From an uncultured Prevotellaceae bacterium (GTDB taxonomy: Bacteria > Bacteroidota > Bacteroidia > Bacteroidales > Bacteroidaceae): 57,093 nt of DNA. The position numbers were made by a program, and so were the translations under genes. Of this stretch, positions 9,591 through 16,742 are shown one piece after another. The stretch spans positions 1 through 57,093 of the forward strand of contig CAMNJY010000002.1 of the NCBI GenBank assembly GCA_946541745.1, written 5' to 3'. The stretch's first letter is position 1. The number at the start of each line of letters is the position of its first letter. The notes under the pieces were generated by a model, which was not told the origin of the DNA, did not search any database, and saw nothing but the letters and a program-made list of their open reading frames with translations.

Positions 9591-9747
9591 TAGCAAACTG
9601 CAAATCATAGGCAAACATAACAGTTAATTGTGACTTAGAGCACGTAAAAGTAGGAAATGAGCGTATGTGTGACTTGATTTCTAACTATTTCGGGGCAATT
9701 TGCTCACTTTTTTATCTCGACTGGCCAATAATCTCGGGAATTTTATC

Positions 9748-9755
9748 TATATTTG
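9748..9755 (+). promoter_or_regulatory. Predicted -7 box of glycosyltransferase operon
   Basis: TATATTTG fits TAnnTTTG and ends 4 bp before the GTG start at 9760. The transcript would be leaderless or nearly so. This supports the GTG over the upstream TTG chosen by the ORF track. Confidence 0.6.
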
Positions 9756-9759
9756 CAGG

Positions 9760-10650
9760 GTGAAACTGAGTATTATCATACCCGTTTACCGTGTGGAGAC
9801 CACCCTCGACCGCTGCGTGGAAAGCGTAGTGAGCCAGGATTTCGACGACTTTGAACTGCTACTCGTTGATGACGGTTCACCTGACGGCTGCCCGCAAATG
9901 TGTGACCGATGGGCGGCCAGCGACCATCGCATCAGCGTGATACACAAGCCCAACGGCGGACTGAGTGACGCGCGCAACGCAGGGCTGGAACGTGCTACGG
10001 GTGAGTTTGTGACCTTCATTGACAGTGACGACTACATAGGTCCTGGCACACTGACGGCTGTGATAAGCCGCATGGGCAACAACGACCTGGTGGAATACCC
10101 CATTTGGCAACACTACGACAACAGACGCCGTCAGCACTTGCTAAACCTGGAGAACCGGCAATGGGACAATGTGACCGACTACTGGCTGGGATGTCAGGCT
10201 TATCTGCACACCTACGCAGCCAACAAGGTCTACCGACGGTGGCTGTTCAGCGACGTCAGGTTTCCCAAAGGGCGCGTCTTTGAGGATGCGTGGACGCTGC
10301 CACTGCTACTGAAGAAGCGGCCCAAAGTGGCCACCGTCAGCGAAGGGTGTTACTACTACAGCGACAACCCGAACGGCATCACAGCCAAGGCCAACGGCAC
10401 CGAACTGGCGCAACTGCTCGAGGCACACCTCACGGCACAGATGCCCATGGACGACCTCTACTACCTGCACCTGCTGAACCTTCAGATGGATGTTTGCCGC
10501 CTTACAGGCTGTTACCCTCAACTGCAGGCGAGACGTGTCAGACCTGTCGGAAACATTAAAATGAAACTTAAGGCCATGATGGTCAACTTTATAGGAATCA
10601 AAGGAATATGCACACTCAACAAAGCGACCTACAAGTTCAGCCACTGGTGA
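9760..10650 (+). CDS. Family 2 glycosyltransferase
   Basis: GT-A fold glycosyltransferase. I start at GTG 9760 (VKLSIIIPVYR), the normal beginning of the family, because a -7 promoter box lies directly before it and the upstream extension crosses that box. Motifs: SIIIPVYRVETTLDRCVESV, LLVDDGSPDGC (nucleotide-sugar binding), NGGLSDARNAGLERATGEFV and the metal-binding DSDD (FIDSDDYI). The C-terminal part is variable. It probably transfers a sugar to a cytosolic-face lipid or polysaccharide acceptor; donor and acceptor are unknown. First gene of a three-gene overlapping set, suggesting a small glycan side-chain or capsule locus. Confidence 0.9.
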   Translation: MKLSIIIPVYRVETTLDRCVESVVSQDFDDFELLLVDDGSPDGCPQMCDRWAASDHRISVIHKPNGGLSDARNAGLERATGEFVTFIDSDDYIGPGTLTAVISRMGNNDLVEYPIWQHYDNRRRQHLLNLENRQWDNVTDYWLGCQAYLHTYAANKVYRRWLFSDVRFPKGRVFEDAWTLPLLLKKRPKVATVSEGCYYYSDNPNGITAKANGTELAQLLEAHLTAQMPMDDLYYLHLLNLQMDVCRLTGCYPQLQARRVRPVGNIKMKLKAMMVNFIGIKGICTLNKATYKFSHW

Positions 10651-11597
10651 CATTCATCGTCACATACTACAATCTGCCTGTAGACATGCTTCGCAAGTGT
10701 CTGGAAAGCATCACGGCGCTTTCTCTCAGCCGCAGCGAACATCAGATCATTGTCATCGACGACGGGTCGGACGAGAGCCCACTCAGCCAGTTAGAGCAGT
10801 TTGTGGACGACATCATCTACATACGCCAACACAACGGAGGACTCAGCACTGCCCGCAACAGGGCACTGATGATGGCCGAAGGGCAGTATATACAGTTTGT
10901 GGACGCTGACGACTACTTGCTACAGACCCCCTACGAGCACTGTCTGGACCTGGCCAGGTACCAGCGGTCGGACGTCGTCATGTTTGACATGACCAGCGAC
11001 GAAGAGCAAGTGGCGGTGGCAGACTTCAACACGGCCGACTTGGAAAGCGGCACAGAATACCTGGCTCACAACAACCTGCATGCTACCGCCTGCGGCTACT
11101 TGTTCAGGCGAAACATATTAGGCACACTGAGATTCACCCCCGGCATCTACCACGAAGACGAAGAGTTCACTCCACAACTGCTGTTAAGGGCGGAAACCGT
11201 CAGTAGCACCGATGCACAGGCCTACTACTACCGGCAACGCCCACACTCCATCACCAACGAGAAAGACAAGAAGCGCGTATTAAAAAGGCTGGAAGACTGC
11301 CATCAGGTCATCGTCAAGCTGAACCGCATTGCCGACACGATGCCGACCGACGAGCGGAATGCACTGGGACGGAGAGTGGCTCAACTGACCATGGACTATA
11401 TTTACAACATCATCACTCAGACACGCAGCAGGCACTTACTCGACCGGAAACTTGAGGAACTGCGAAGAGAGGGGCTATTCCCCCTACCCGACCGTGAATA
11501 CACTACCAAGTACAAATGGTTCAGACGGCTGACAAACAGCAGCATAGGACTTTCGCTGCTCATGAACATGCTGCCAATGATCAACAACGAAAAATGA
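10608..11597 (+). CDS. Family 2 glycosyltransferase
   Basis: Second GT-A glycosyltransferase of the set. It has TFIVTYYNLPVDMLRKCLES, IIVIDDGSDESP, HNGGLSTARNRAL and the metal-binding DADD (FVDADDYL). ATG 10608 overlaps the previous gene by 43 bp. A GTG at 10647 would give VTFIVTYYN and a 4-bp GTGA overlap, closer to the family start and matching the ATGA junction used by the next gene, so the start is uncertain. The donor and acceptor are unknown. Confidence 0.88.
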   Translation: MHTQQSDLQVQPLVTFIVTYYNLPVDMLRKCLESITALSLSRSEHQIIVIDDGSDESPLSQLEQFVDDIIYIRQHNGGLSTARNRALMMAEGQYIQFVDADDYLLQTPYEHCLDLARYQRSDVVMFDMTSDEEQVAVADFNTADLESGTEYLAHNNLHATACGYLFRRNILGTLRFTPGIYHEDEEFTPQLLLRAETVSSTDAQAYYYRQRPHSITNEKDKKRVLKRLEDCHQVIVKLNRIADTMPTDERNALGRRVAQLTMDYIYNIITQTRSRHLLDRKLEELRREGLFPLPDREYTTKYKWFRRLTNSSIGLSLLMNMLPMINNEK

Positions 11598-12688
11598 AAA
11601 TACTACTACTCGGAGAATACAGCAATGTACACGCCACACTGGCCAAGGCACTCAGACTGAGGGGCCATGAAGTAACGGTCGTGTCAAATGGTGACTTCTG
11701 GAAAGACTATCCGCGCGACATCGACGTCAGCCGACCAAAAGGGGCGTTCGGCGGTGTACGCCTGTTAACACGCATTTACGCATTGCTACCCAAACTGAAA
11801 GGCTACGATGTAGTGCAACTCATCAATCCCCTCTTCTTTGAGCTGAAGGCCGAACGCCTGGCTCCCATCTACCGCTACCTCAGGCATCACAACCGCCATG
11901 TGGTACTTGGTGGCTTTGGAATGGACTGGTACTGGGTACACACCTGTACTGTGGACAAACCGCTGAGATACAGCGACTTCAACATTGGCTCAACAGTGCG
12001 CACCGACCCGCCGGCTGTGCGTGAGCAGCGCGACTGGATAGGTACTGCCAAAGAGCGACTCAACAAGATGATAGCTGCCGACTGCGATGCCATCGTTACA
12101 GGACTCTATGAATACGACGTGTGCTATAGGCAATATTTTCCCGAAAAGACACACTTCATCCCCTTCCCCATAGAACCGGCAGAGGAGTACTGCACCACTC
12201 AGTGCAAGCGGTCGAAGGTGACCGTCTTCATTGGTATCAACCGTGAGCGGTCGGCCTATAAAGGCACAGACATCATGCTGCAGGCAGCCCTTGACCTGCG
12301 AAGTCGCTATGCCCACCGCATGAAACTCAACATTGCCGAATCGGTGCCCTACGAGGAGTACTGCCGGCTGATGGAGGGTTCTGACGCCATTCTCGACCAG
12401 CTATACTCCTACACACCGTCCATGAACCCTCTACAAGCCATGTCGCGAGGCATCATCTGCATTGGAGGAGGAGAGCCGGAAAACTATGCCATACTCAACG
12501 AAAAAGAGCTGCACCCCATTATCAACGTGCAGCCCTCATACGAGAGTGTCTATCATAAGCTGGAACAGTTCATACTTCATCCCGAACTCATACCAAGCCT
12601 GAAATATCAGAGCGTAGAGTATGTCAGGCGCCACCATGACTACCTCAAAGTGGCAAGGAGCTACGAGCAACTGTACAGCTCACTCTAA
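11594..12688 (+). CDS. GT-B type glycosyltransferase (GT4-like)
   Basis: The start ATG 11594 (MKILLLGEYSNVHATLAKAL) overlaps the preceding stop as ATGA, which is better than the longer track ORF. The 364-residue protein has an N-terminal Rossmann half with RLRGHEVTVVSNG and a C-terminal half with VTVFIGINRERSAYKGTD, DAILDQLYSYTPSMNPLQAM and ICIGGGEPENY, the area that binds the nucleotide sugar in GT4 enzymes. The classical EGFGLPxLEAMA motif is weak, so the family is inferred. Translation is likely coupled to the two GT2 genes. It ends 6 bp from the convergent DUF1573 gene. Confidence 0.82.
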   Translation: MKILLLGEYSNVHATLAKALRLRGHEVTVVSNGDFWKDYPRDIDVSRPKGAFGGVRLLTRIYALLPKLKGYDVVQLINPLFFELKAERLAPIYRYLRHHNRHVVLGGFGMDWYWVHTCTVDKPLRYSDFNIGSTVRTDPPAVREQRDWIGTAKERLNKMIAADCDAIVTGLYEYDVCYRQYFPEKTHFIPFPIEPAEEYCTTQCKRSKVTVFIGINRERSAYKGTDIMLQAALDLRSRYAHRMKLNIAESVPYEEYCRLMEGSDAILDQLYSYTPSMNPLQAMSRGIICIGGGEPENYAILNEKELHPIINVQPSYESVYHKLEQFILHPELIPSLKYQSVEYVRRHHDYLKVARSYEQLYSSL

Positions 12689-12694
12689 ACCCTG

Positions 12695-13078
12695 TTACTT
12701 CTTCTCCACCATGGTGCCCTCAATGTAGAGGCGCGTCATTTCTACCTTGCCATTGGTACGCACGGTGATGGACTTCTTGAAGTGACCGGGGAACTTGCCT
12801 GTACCGTTGTAGGTCACTTTGATCTCGCCCTTCTTACCCGGCTCGATGGGAGCCTTGGTGTATTCGGGCACCGTGCATCCGCATGAAGCCACGGCCTGAT
12901 TGATGACAAGGGGCTTGTCGCCAGTGTTAGTGAACGTGAAAGTGCAGTTGACGACGGGCGATGCTTCTGAAAAAGTACCGAAATCATGAACCAACTTTTC
13001 AAACTTGATTTCAGCCTGAGCTGAAACACTCACCACGCTGCTGGCAAACATCAATGCTAAGAGTAAAATCTTTTTCAT
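12695..13078 (-). CDS. DUF1573 domain protein, exported
   Basis: A 127-residue protein of unknown function, common in Bacteroidetes. The start ATG 13078 (MKKILLLALMFASS) gives a clean signal peptide ending in VSAQA; the longer ORF runs back towards the promoter. The mature part is a single Ig-like, ASPM-SPD-2-Hydin-type fold: FEKLVHDFGTFSE, CTFTFTNTGDKPLVI, ASCGCTVPEYTKAPIEPG, KKSITVRTN. The CGC motif is typical of the family. Monocistronic by position, with its own TAACTTTG box. Confidence 0.88.
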   Translation of the reverse strand: MKKILLLALMFASSVVSVSAQAEIKFEKLVHDFGTFSEASPVVNCTFTFTNTGDKPLVINQAVASCGCTVPEYTKAPIEPGKKGEIKVTYNGTGKFPGHFKKSITVRTNGKVEMTRLYIEGTMVEKK

Positions 13079-13114
13079 AATCGTTTTATTTAATTTTTTG
13101 TCGTTCTTTGACGG

Positions 13115-13122
13115 CAAAGTTA
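13115..13122 (-). promoter_or_regulatory. Predicted -7 box of the DUF1573 gene
   Basis: TAACTTTG on the minus strand, about 36 bp before the ATG. The upstream sequence AACTCCTAACTTTTTT is shared with the promoters of rpsP and, less exactly, fur. Confidence 0.65.
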
Positions 13123-13233
13123 TAAAAAAGTTAGGAGTTTGGAGCCTTTAACGGCAAGTTTTTTGTTTTAGTTAGATGTTCAGACAGGCAAATTAGCGGT
13201 TGTTAACATTTAAGGCGCACTTTTATACAGATT

Positions 13234-13286
13234 GAGCCTCGTTTGCTTGCAGATGGGGCTAACCAAACTGCCGGCAAACGAGGCTC
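13234..13286. repeat. GAGCCTCGTTTGC hairpin downstream of EF-G2 gene
   Basis: A 13-bp perfect stem, GAGCCTCGTTTGC and GCAAACGAGGCTC, with a 27-bp loop sits 24 bp beyond the EF-G2 stop. No U-run follows, so it is not a classical terminator. The core AACGAGGCTCGTT recurs as a palindrome at 39308-39329. Confidence 0.65.
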
Positions 13287-13310
13287 ATAATTGTTGGTGA
13301 GGAACTCTTG

Positions 13311-15470
13311 TTAGTCTTCGTCCTTCATCTCAGCCTCATGCTGCTTGATAAGCTCCTGCTGGATGTCATTGGGCACGAGTTCATAGCTGGCAAACGAGGT
13401 GGTGAACGATGCACGGCCACCCGTAAGCGAACTGAGGGCTATACTGTAGCTGGCCAGCTCTTTCAGAGGTATCTTGGCCGAGAGCTTCTGATACCCGGCC
13501 TCGGAATCCATACCCATAATGATAGCACGACGTCCCTGAAGGTCACTCATGACATCGCCCATATAGTCGGCGGGTACCAGTACTTCAAGGTCGTAAATAG
13601 GCTCAAGCACCTTGGGGCCAGCTTCCTTGAAGGCTGCACTGAAAGCATTGCGGGCAGCCAGCATGAACGAGAGCTCGTTGCTGTCGACGGGGTGCATCTT
13701 GCCGTCATAAACGATGACACGTACATCACGGGCATAAGAACCGGTAAGAGGCCCTTGCTCCATACGCTCCATGACACCTTTCAGAATAGCAGGCATAAAG
13801 CGCATGTCGATAGCTCCACCCACGACGCTGTTGATGAACACGAGCTTACCGCCCCACTCCAAATCTTTCTCTTCCTTCGACTTAATGTTCATCTTGAACT
13901 CCTGACCGTTGATGGTAAAGCTGGTGGGGTCAGGCATGCCCTCGCTATAAGGCTCCACTATGAGATGGACCTCACCGAACTGTCCGGCACCACCCGACTG
14001 CTTCTTGTGACGATAGTCAGCGCGTGCCATCTTGGTGATGGTCTCACGGTAAGGAATCTTTGGCTCCTGATACTCTATCTGAATCTTCTCGTTGTTCTCC
14101 ATACGCCACTTCAAGGTGCGTAGGTGGAACTCACCTTGGCCGTGGACAATAATCTGGCGCAACTCCTTAGACTGCTCCACAACCCAGGTGGGGTCTTCCT
14201 GACGCATCTTCTGCAAGGCTGCCATCATCTTCTCGGTCTCGGCCTCATTGACGGCCTTAATGGCACGCGAGAACTTAGAGTTGGGATATTTGATGAAGTC
14301 GAAACGGTTATCACAATCCTTACTGTTCAGCGTGTTGCCCGTCTTGACGTCCTTCAGCTTCACAGTGCAACCTATGTCGCCGGCTACGAGCTGGTCAACA
14401 GCTATACGGTTGGCACCGGCACAAGCATAGAGCGTACCCATGCGCTCTTTGGAACCGCGATCCGCGTTGGTAAGGTCGTCGCCGCTCTTGACAACGCCGC
14501 TCATCACCTTGAAATAACTGACCTCGCCGATATGAGGCTCAACACCAGTCTTGAAGAAATACAACGAAGTCGGAGCAGAACTGTCGGCAGGCACGTCCTG
14601 ACCGGCGGCATTCTGAACAACAGGCATCTCGCTGACAAAGGGAACAACGTTGCCAAGGAACTCCATCAAGCGGCGAACACCCATATCGCGACCAGCACAA
14701 ACACAGAACACGGGGAAGATAGAACGTGTGACAAGACCCTTGCGAATACCTTCACGCATCTCGTCCTCGCTGAGATCTTCCGTATCGAAGAACTTCTCCA
14801 TCAGCGTGTCATCGCCAGCAGCAGCGGCCTCCACAAGGGCTGCCTTCATCTCCTTGGCTTTCTCCAACTGGTCAGCAGGTATATCCTCAATAATGGGAGC
14901 GCCACCTTCGGGCTTCCATGAGTACTTCTTCATGAGCAGCACGTCGATGACTGCATTGAAGCCTGCACCAGTGGCAATAGGATACTGCACGGGAACGCAG
15001 TTAGGACCATAAATCTCGCGGAGCTGACCAAGAATCTGGTCAAAGTCGCAGTTGTCGCGGTCGAGCTGGTTGACGAGGAAGATAACTGGCTTGCCCAACT
15101 TCTCAGTGTTGCGGAAGGCGTTCATAGTGCCCACCTCAGGGCCATACTGGCCATTAACAAGCAGCAGGGCCTGGTCAGTTACGTTCAAGGCCGTAATGGC
15201 ACCACCCACAAAGTCGTCACTGCCCGGACAGTCAATAATGTTGAGCTTCTTGCCAAGCCATTCTACATGGAAAACGGTAGAGAACACCGAATAACCATAC
15301 TCCTGCTCCACGGGGAAGTAGTCGCTCATGGTGTTTTTGCCCTCTACGGTGCCACGCCGTTTGATGATGCCAGCTTCGTAAACCATTGCTTCGGCAAGAG
15401 TGGTCTTGCCGCTACCCGCACTGCCAATGAGTGCAATGTTTTTGATCTCGTTTGTCTGATATACCTTCAT
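13311..15470 (-). CDS. fusA2: Elongation factor G paralogue (EF-G2 type)
   Basis: A 719-residue translational GTPase-fold protein with the EF-G domain order. G1 is GSAGSGKTT (16-24), unlike AHIDAGKTT of canonical EF-G. G3 is DCPGSDDF (80-87), with Ser84 replacing the catalytic His of DTPGHVDF. G4 is NQLD (134-137) in place of NKMD. Bacteroides carry such an EF-G2 paralogue, reported to support translocation without GTP hydrolysis and to matter during carbon starvation. The sequence fits that type: the G domain is present but its hydrolytic residue is lost. A canonical fusA is presumably elsewhere. It is flanked by its own intergenic regions, so probably monocistronic. The symbol fusA2 is descriptive. 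Confidence 0.9.
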   Translation of the reverse strand: MKVYQTNEIKNIALIGSAGSGKTTLAEAMVYEAGIIKRRGTVEGKNTMSDYFPVEQEYGYSVFSTVFHVEWLGKKLNIIDCPGSDDFVGGAITALNVTDQALLLVNGQYGPEVGTMNAFRNTEKLGKPVIFLVNQLDRDNCDFDQILGQLREIYGPNCVPVQYPIATGAGFNAVIDVLLMKKYSWKPEGGAPIIEDIPADQLEKAKEMKAALVEAAAAGDDTLMEKFFDTEDLSEDEMREGIRKGLVTRSIFPVFCVCAGRDMGVRRLMEFLGNVVPFVSEMPVVQNAAGQDVPADSSAPTSLYFFKTGVEPHIGEVSYFKVMSGVVKSGDDLTNADRGSKERMGTLYACAGANRIAVDQLVAGDIGCTVKLKDVKTGNTLNSKDCDNRFDFIKYPNSKFSRAIKAVNEAETEKMMAALQKMRQEDPTWVVEQSKELRQIIVHGQGEFHLRTLKWRMENNEKIQIEYQEPKIPYRETITKMARADYRHKKQSGGAGQFGEVHLIVEPYSEGMPDPTSFTINGQEFKMNIKSKEEKDLEWGGKLVFINSVVGGAIDMRFMPAILKGVMERMEQGPLTGSYARDVRVIVYDGKMHPVDSNELSFMLAARNAFSAAFKEAGPKVLEPIYDLEVLVPADYMGDVMSDLQGRRAIIMGMDSEAGYQKLSAKIPLKELASYSIALSSLTGGRASFTTSFASYELVPNDIQQELIKQHEAEMKDED

Positions 15471-15582
15471 ATCGTTTTAAGTTTTTATGATAAATATTGG
15501 TGTTTTGCTCAAAATCGACGCCGAAATTAGTTATTTTTTTTGAAAACACCAAAAAATTCTTTCAAATATTAAACAATATTAG

Positions 15583-15590
15583 TACTTTTG
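15583..15590 (+). promoter_or_regulatory. Predicted -7 box of hemW
   Basis: TACTTTTG fits TAnnTTTG and ends 8 bp before the ATG at 15599, implying a very short leader. It argues against the longer ORF start at 15497, which lies upstream of the promoter. Confidence 0.7.
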
Positions 15591-15598
15591 CAGTCAAA

Positions 15599-16732
15599 AT
15601 GGCAGGAATCTACATACATATACCGTTTTGCAAGAGCCGTTGTACCTATTGCGCTTTCTACTCTACCACACGCACTGAACTGCGCCAGCGGTATGTTGAT
15701 GCTGTGTGCAAGGAGATGACCCAGCGCGCGTCCGAGAATGGCCAATCAGCAAAGAGTCTTGTGAACACCATCTACCTTGGAGGCGGTACGCCAAGTCAGC
15801 TGGCCCCCGGCCAGGTGGAACAGCTCCTTACCAAGCTACGGGAAACATGGGACGTTGACCAGGGAGCAGAAATAACCATGGAGATGAACCCTGATGACGT
15901 GACTTATGAATATGCTGCCCAACTTGTCAATATGGGTGTGAACCGTGTGTCAATGGGAGCACAGACTTTTGACGACCAGCGGCTGAAATTCGTTAACCGT
16001 CGTCACACAGCAGTCCAAGTGGCGCGTGCAGTCAATCATTTGCGCCGGGCGGGAATCTGCAACATCAGTATAGACCTGATGTACGGTTTCCCCTGTGAGA
16101 CACTCTCTGAGTGGCAATCTGACATTCTTGCAGCACTGGCACTGGACGTGGAACACTTGTCGGCTTACTGTCTGACCATTGAAGAGGGTACTCCGCTCTA
16201 TGAGACATTACGGAAGGGAGAAAATGAGAAAATGAGGGACGGAGACGAAGAAGTGGAACGAGAGATGTACTACACGCTGAAGAACTTGTTGGAAGAAGCA
16301 GGCTATGAACACTACGAACTGTCGAACTTTGCAAGACCGGGATTCCGCTCACGCCACAACAACGGCTACTGGACCGGGCTACCCTATATTGGGTTGGGCG
16401 CAGCCGCTCACAGCTACGACGGCCGCACACGCCGATGTAATTCCGACAACATTGACACTTATATAAAAGGTGTAGAGTCAGGCCGTCTTGAATGGGAACA
16501 GGAAACGCTCGATGCCAACACCCGTTACAACGAGCATGTTATGTTGGCACTGCGCACCGTAGAGGGGTTGAACACCGGCACACTGACTGAGGACGAGCTG
16601 CACTATCTGATGCCCATTGCCCGCAAATATATAAGTTTAGGACTTTTAAGGCTGGAGGCAGGTAGGCTATGTCTGACCAGAGAAGGACTGTTTTTGAGCG
16701 ACATGGTTACAGCCGACCTCATGCGAGTTTAA
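15599..16732 (+). CDS. hemW: Radical SAM protein HemW (heme chaperone family)
   Basis: The start ATG 15599 (MAGIYIHIPFCKSRCTYCAF) is chosen because the promoter box lies directly upstream. The 4Fe-4S ligands C11, C15 and C18 form the CxxxCxxC radical-SAM motif. Further hallmarks are YLGGGTPSQL, EMNPDDVTYEYA, GVNRVSMGAQTFDD, IDLMYGFPCET and the C-terminal HemW domain (YEHYELSNFARPG, YIGLGAAAHSY). The family was formerly annotated as oxygen-independent coproporphyrinogen III oxidase-like, but HemW members act as heme chaperones. The 377-residue length is normal. It converges with the TPR gene. Confidence 0.95.
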   Translation: MAGIYIHIPFCKSRCTYCAFYSTTRTELRQRYVDAVCKEMTQRASENGQSAKSLVNTIYLGGGTPSQLAPGQVEQLLTKLRETWDVDQGAEITMEMNPDDVTYEYAAQLVNMGVNRVSMGAQTFDDQRLKFVNRRHTAVQVARAVNHLRRAGICNISIDLMYGFPCETLSEWQSDILAALALDVEHLSAYCLTIEEGTPLYETLRKGENEKMRDGDEEVEREMYYTLKNLLEEAGYEHYELSNFARPGFRSRHNNGYWTGLPYIGLGAAAHSYDGRTRRCNSDNIDTYIKGVESGRLEWEQETLDANTRYNEHVMLALRTVEGLNTGTLTEDELHYLMPIARKYISLGLLRLEAGRLCLTREGLFLSDMVTADLMRV

Positions 16733-16742
16733 GGAAGATATG

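Larger units (their letters stand above)
8993..9705. repeat. 713-bp block bounded by a 15-bp perfect inverted repeat
   Basis: GAGCAAATTGCCCCG at 8993-9007 and its exact reverse complement CGGGGCAATTTGCTC at 9691-9705 frame the whole repeat block. Terminal inverted repeats around noncoding DNA are what a nonautonomous (MITE-like) element would look like. I see no clear target-site duplication outside the ends. Confidence 0.6.
8866..9747. other. Gene-free region with nested inverted repeats
   Basis: About 880 bp lie between fur and the glycosyltransferase operon with no convincing gene. The short ORFs here (63 and 81 aa) are built from the repeats. It holds a 15-bp perfect outer inverted repeat, a ~108-bp imperfect inner inverted repeat, the hairpin AAAATCCAGGCCTTGGATTTT near 9509, and AAAGGGAGTCCC-type palindromes. 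A GC-richer stretch at 9015-9150 has no recognisable product. Confidence 0.8.

Noticed and set aside
9029-9618. 63-aa plus and 81-aa minus ORFs in the 9-kb repeat block
   Set aside because: Made of inverted-repeat and AAAGGGAGTCCC sequence (KGTPLCAKGSPFCAKVTPF); similar false ORFs arise at 39185 from the same repeats.
8993-9705. CRISPR array
   Set aside because: The repeated ACTATGCTATA units are short, overlap, and are arranged as inverted repeats without regular spacers.
9680-9760. TTG start at 9700 for the first glycosyltransferase
   Set aside because: It lies inside the repeat end and upstream of the promoter box; GTG 9760 begins the family motif.
13234-13286. Rho-independent terminator for the EF-G2 gene
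   Set aside because: Good stem but a 27-base loop and no U-run on the relevant strand; kept as a repeat.
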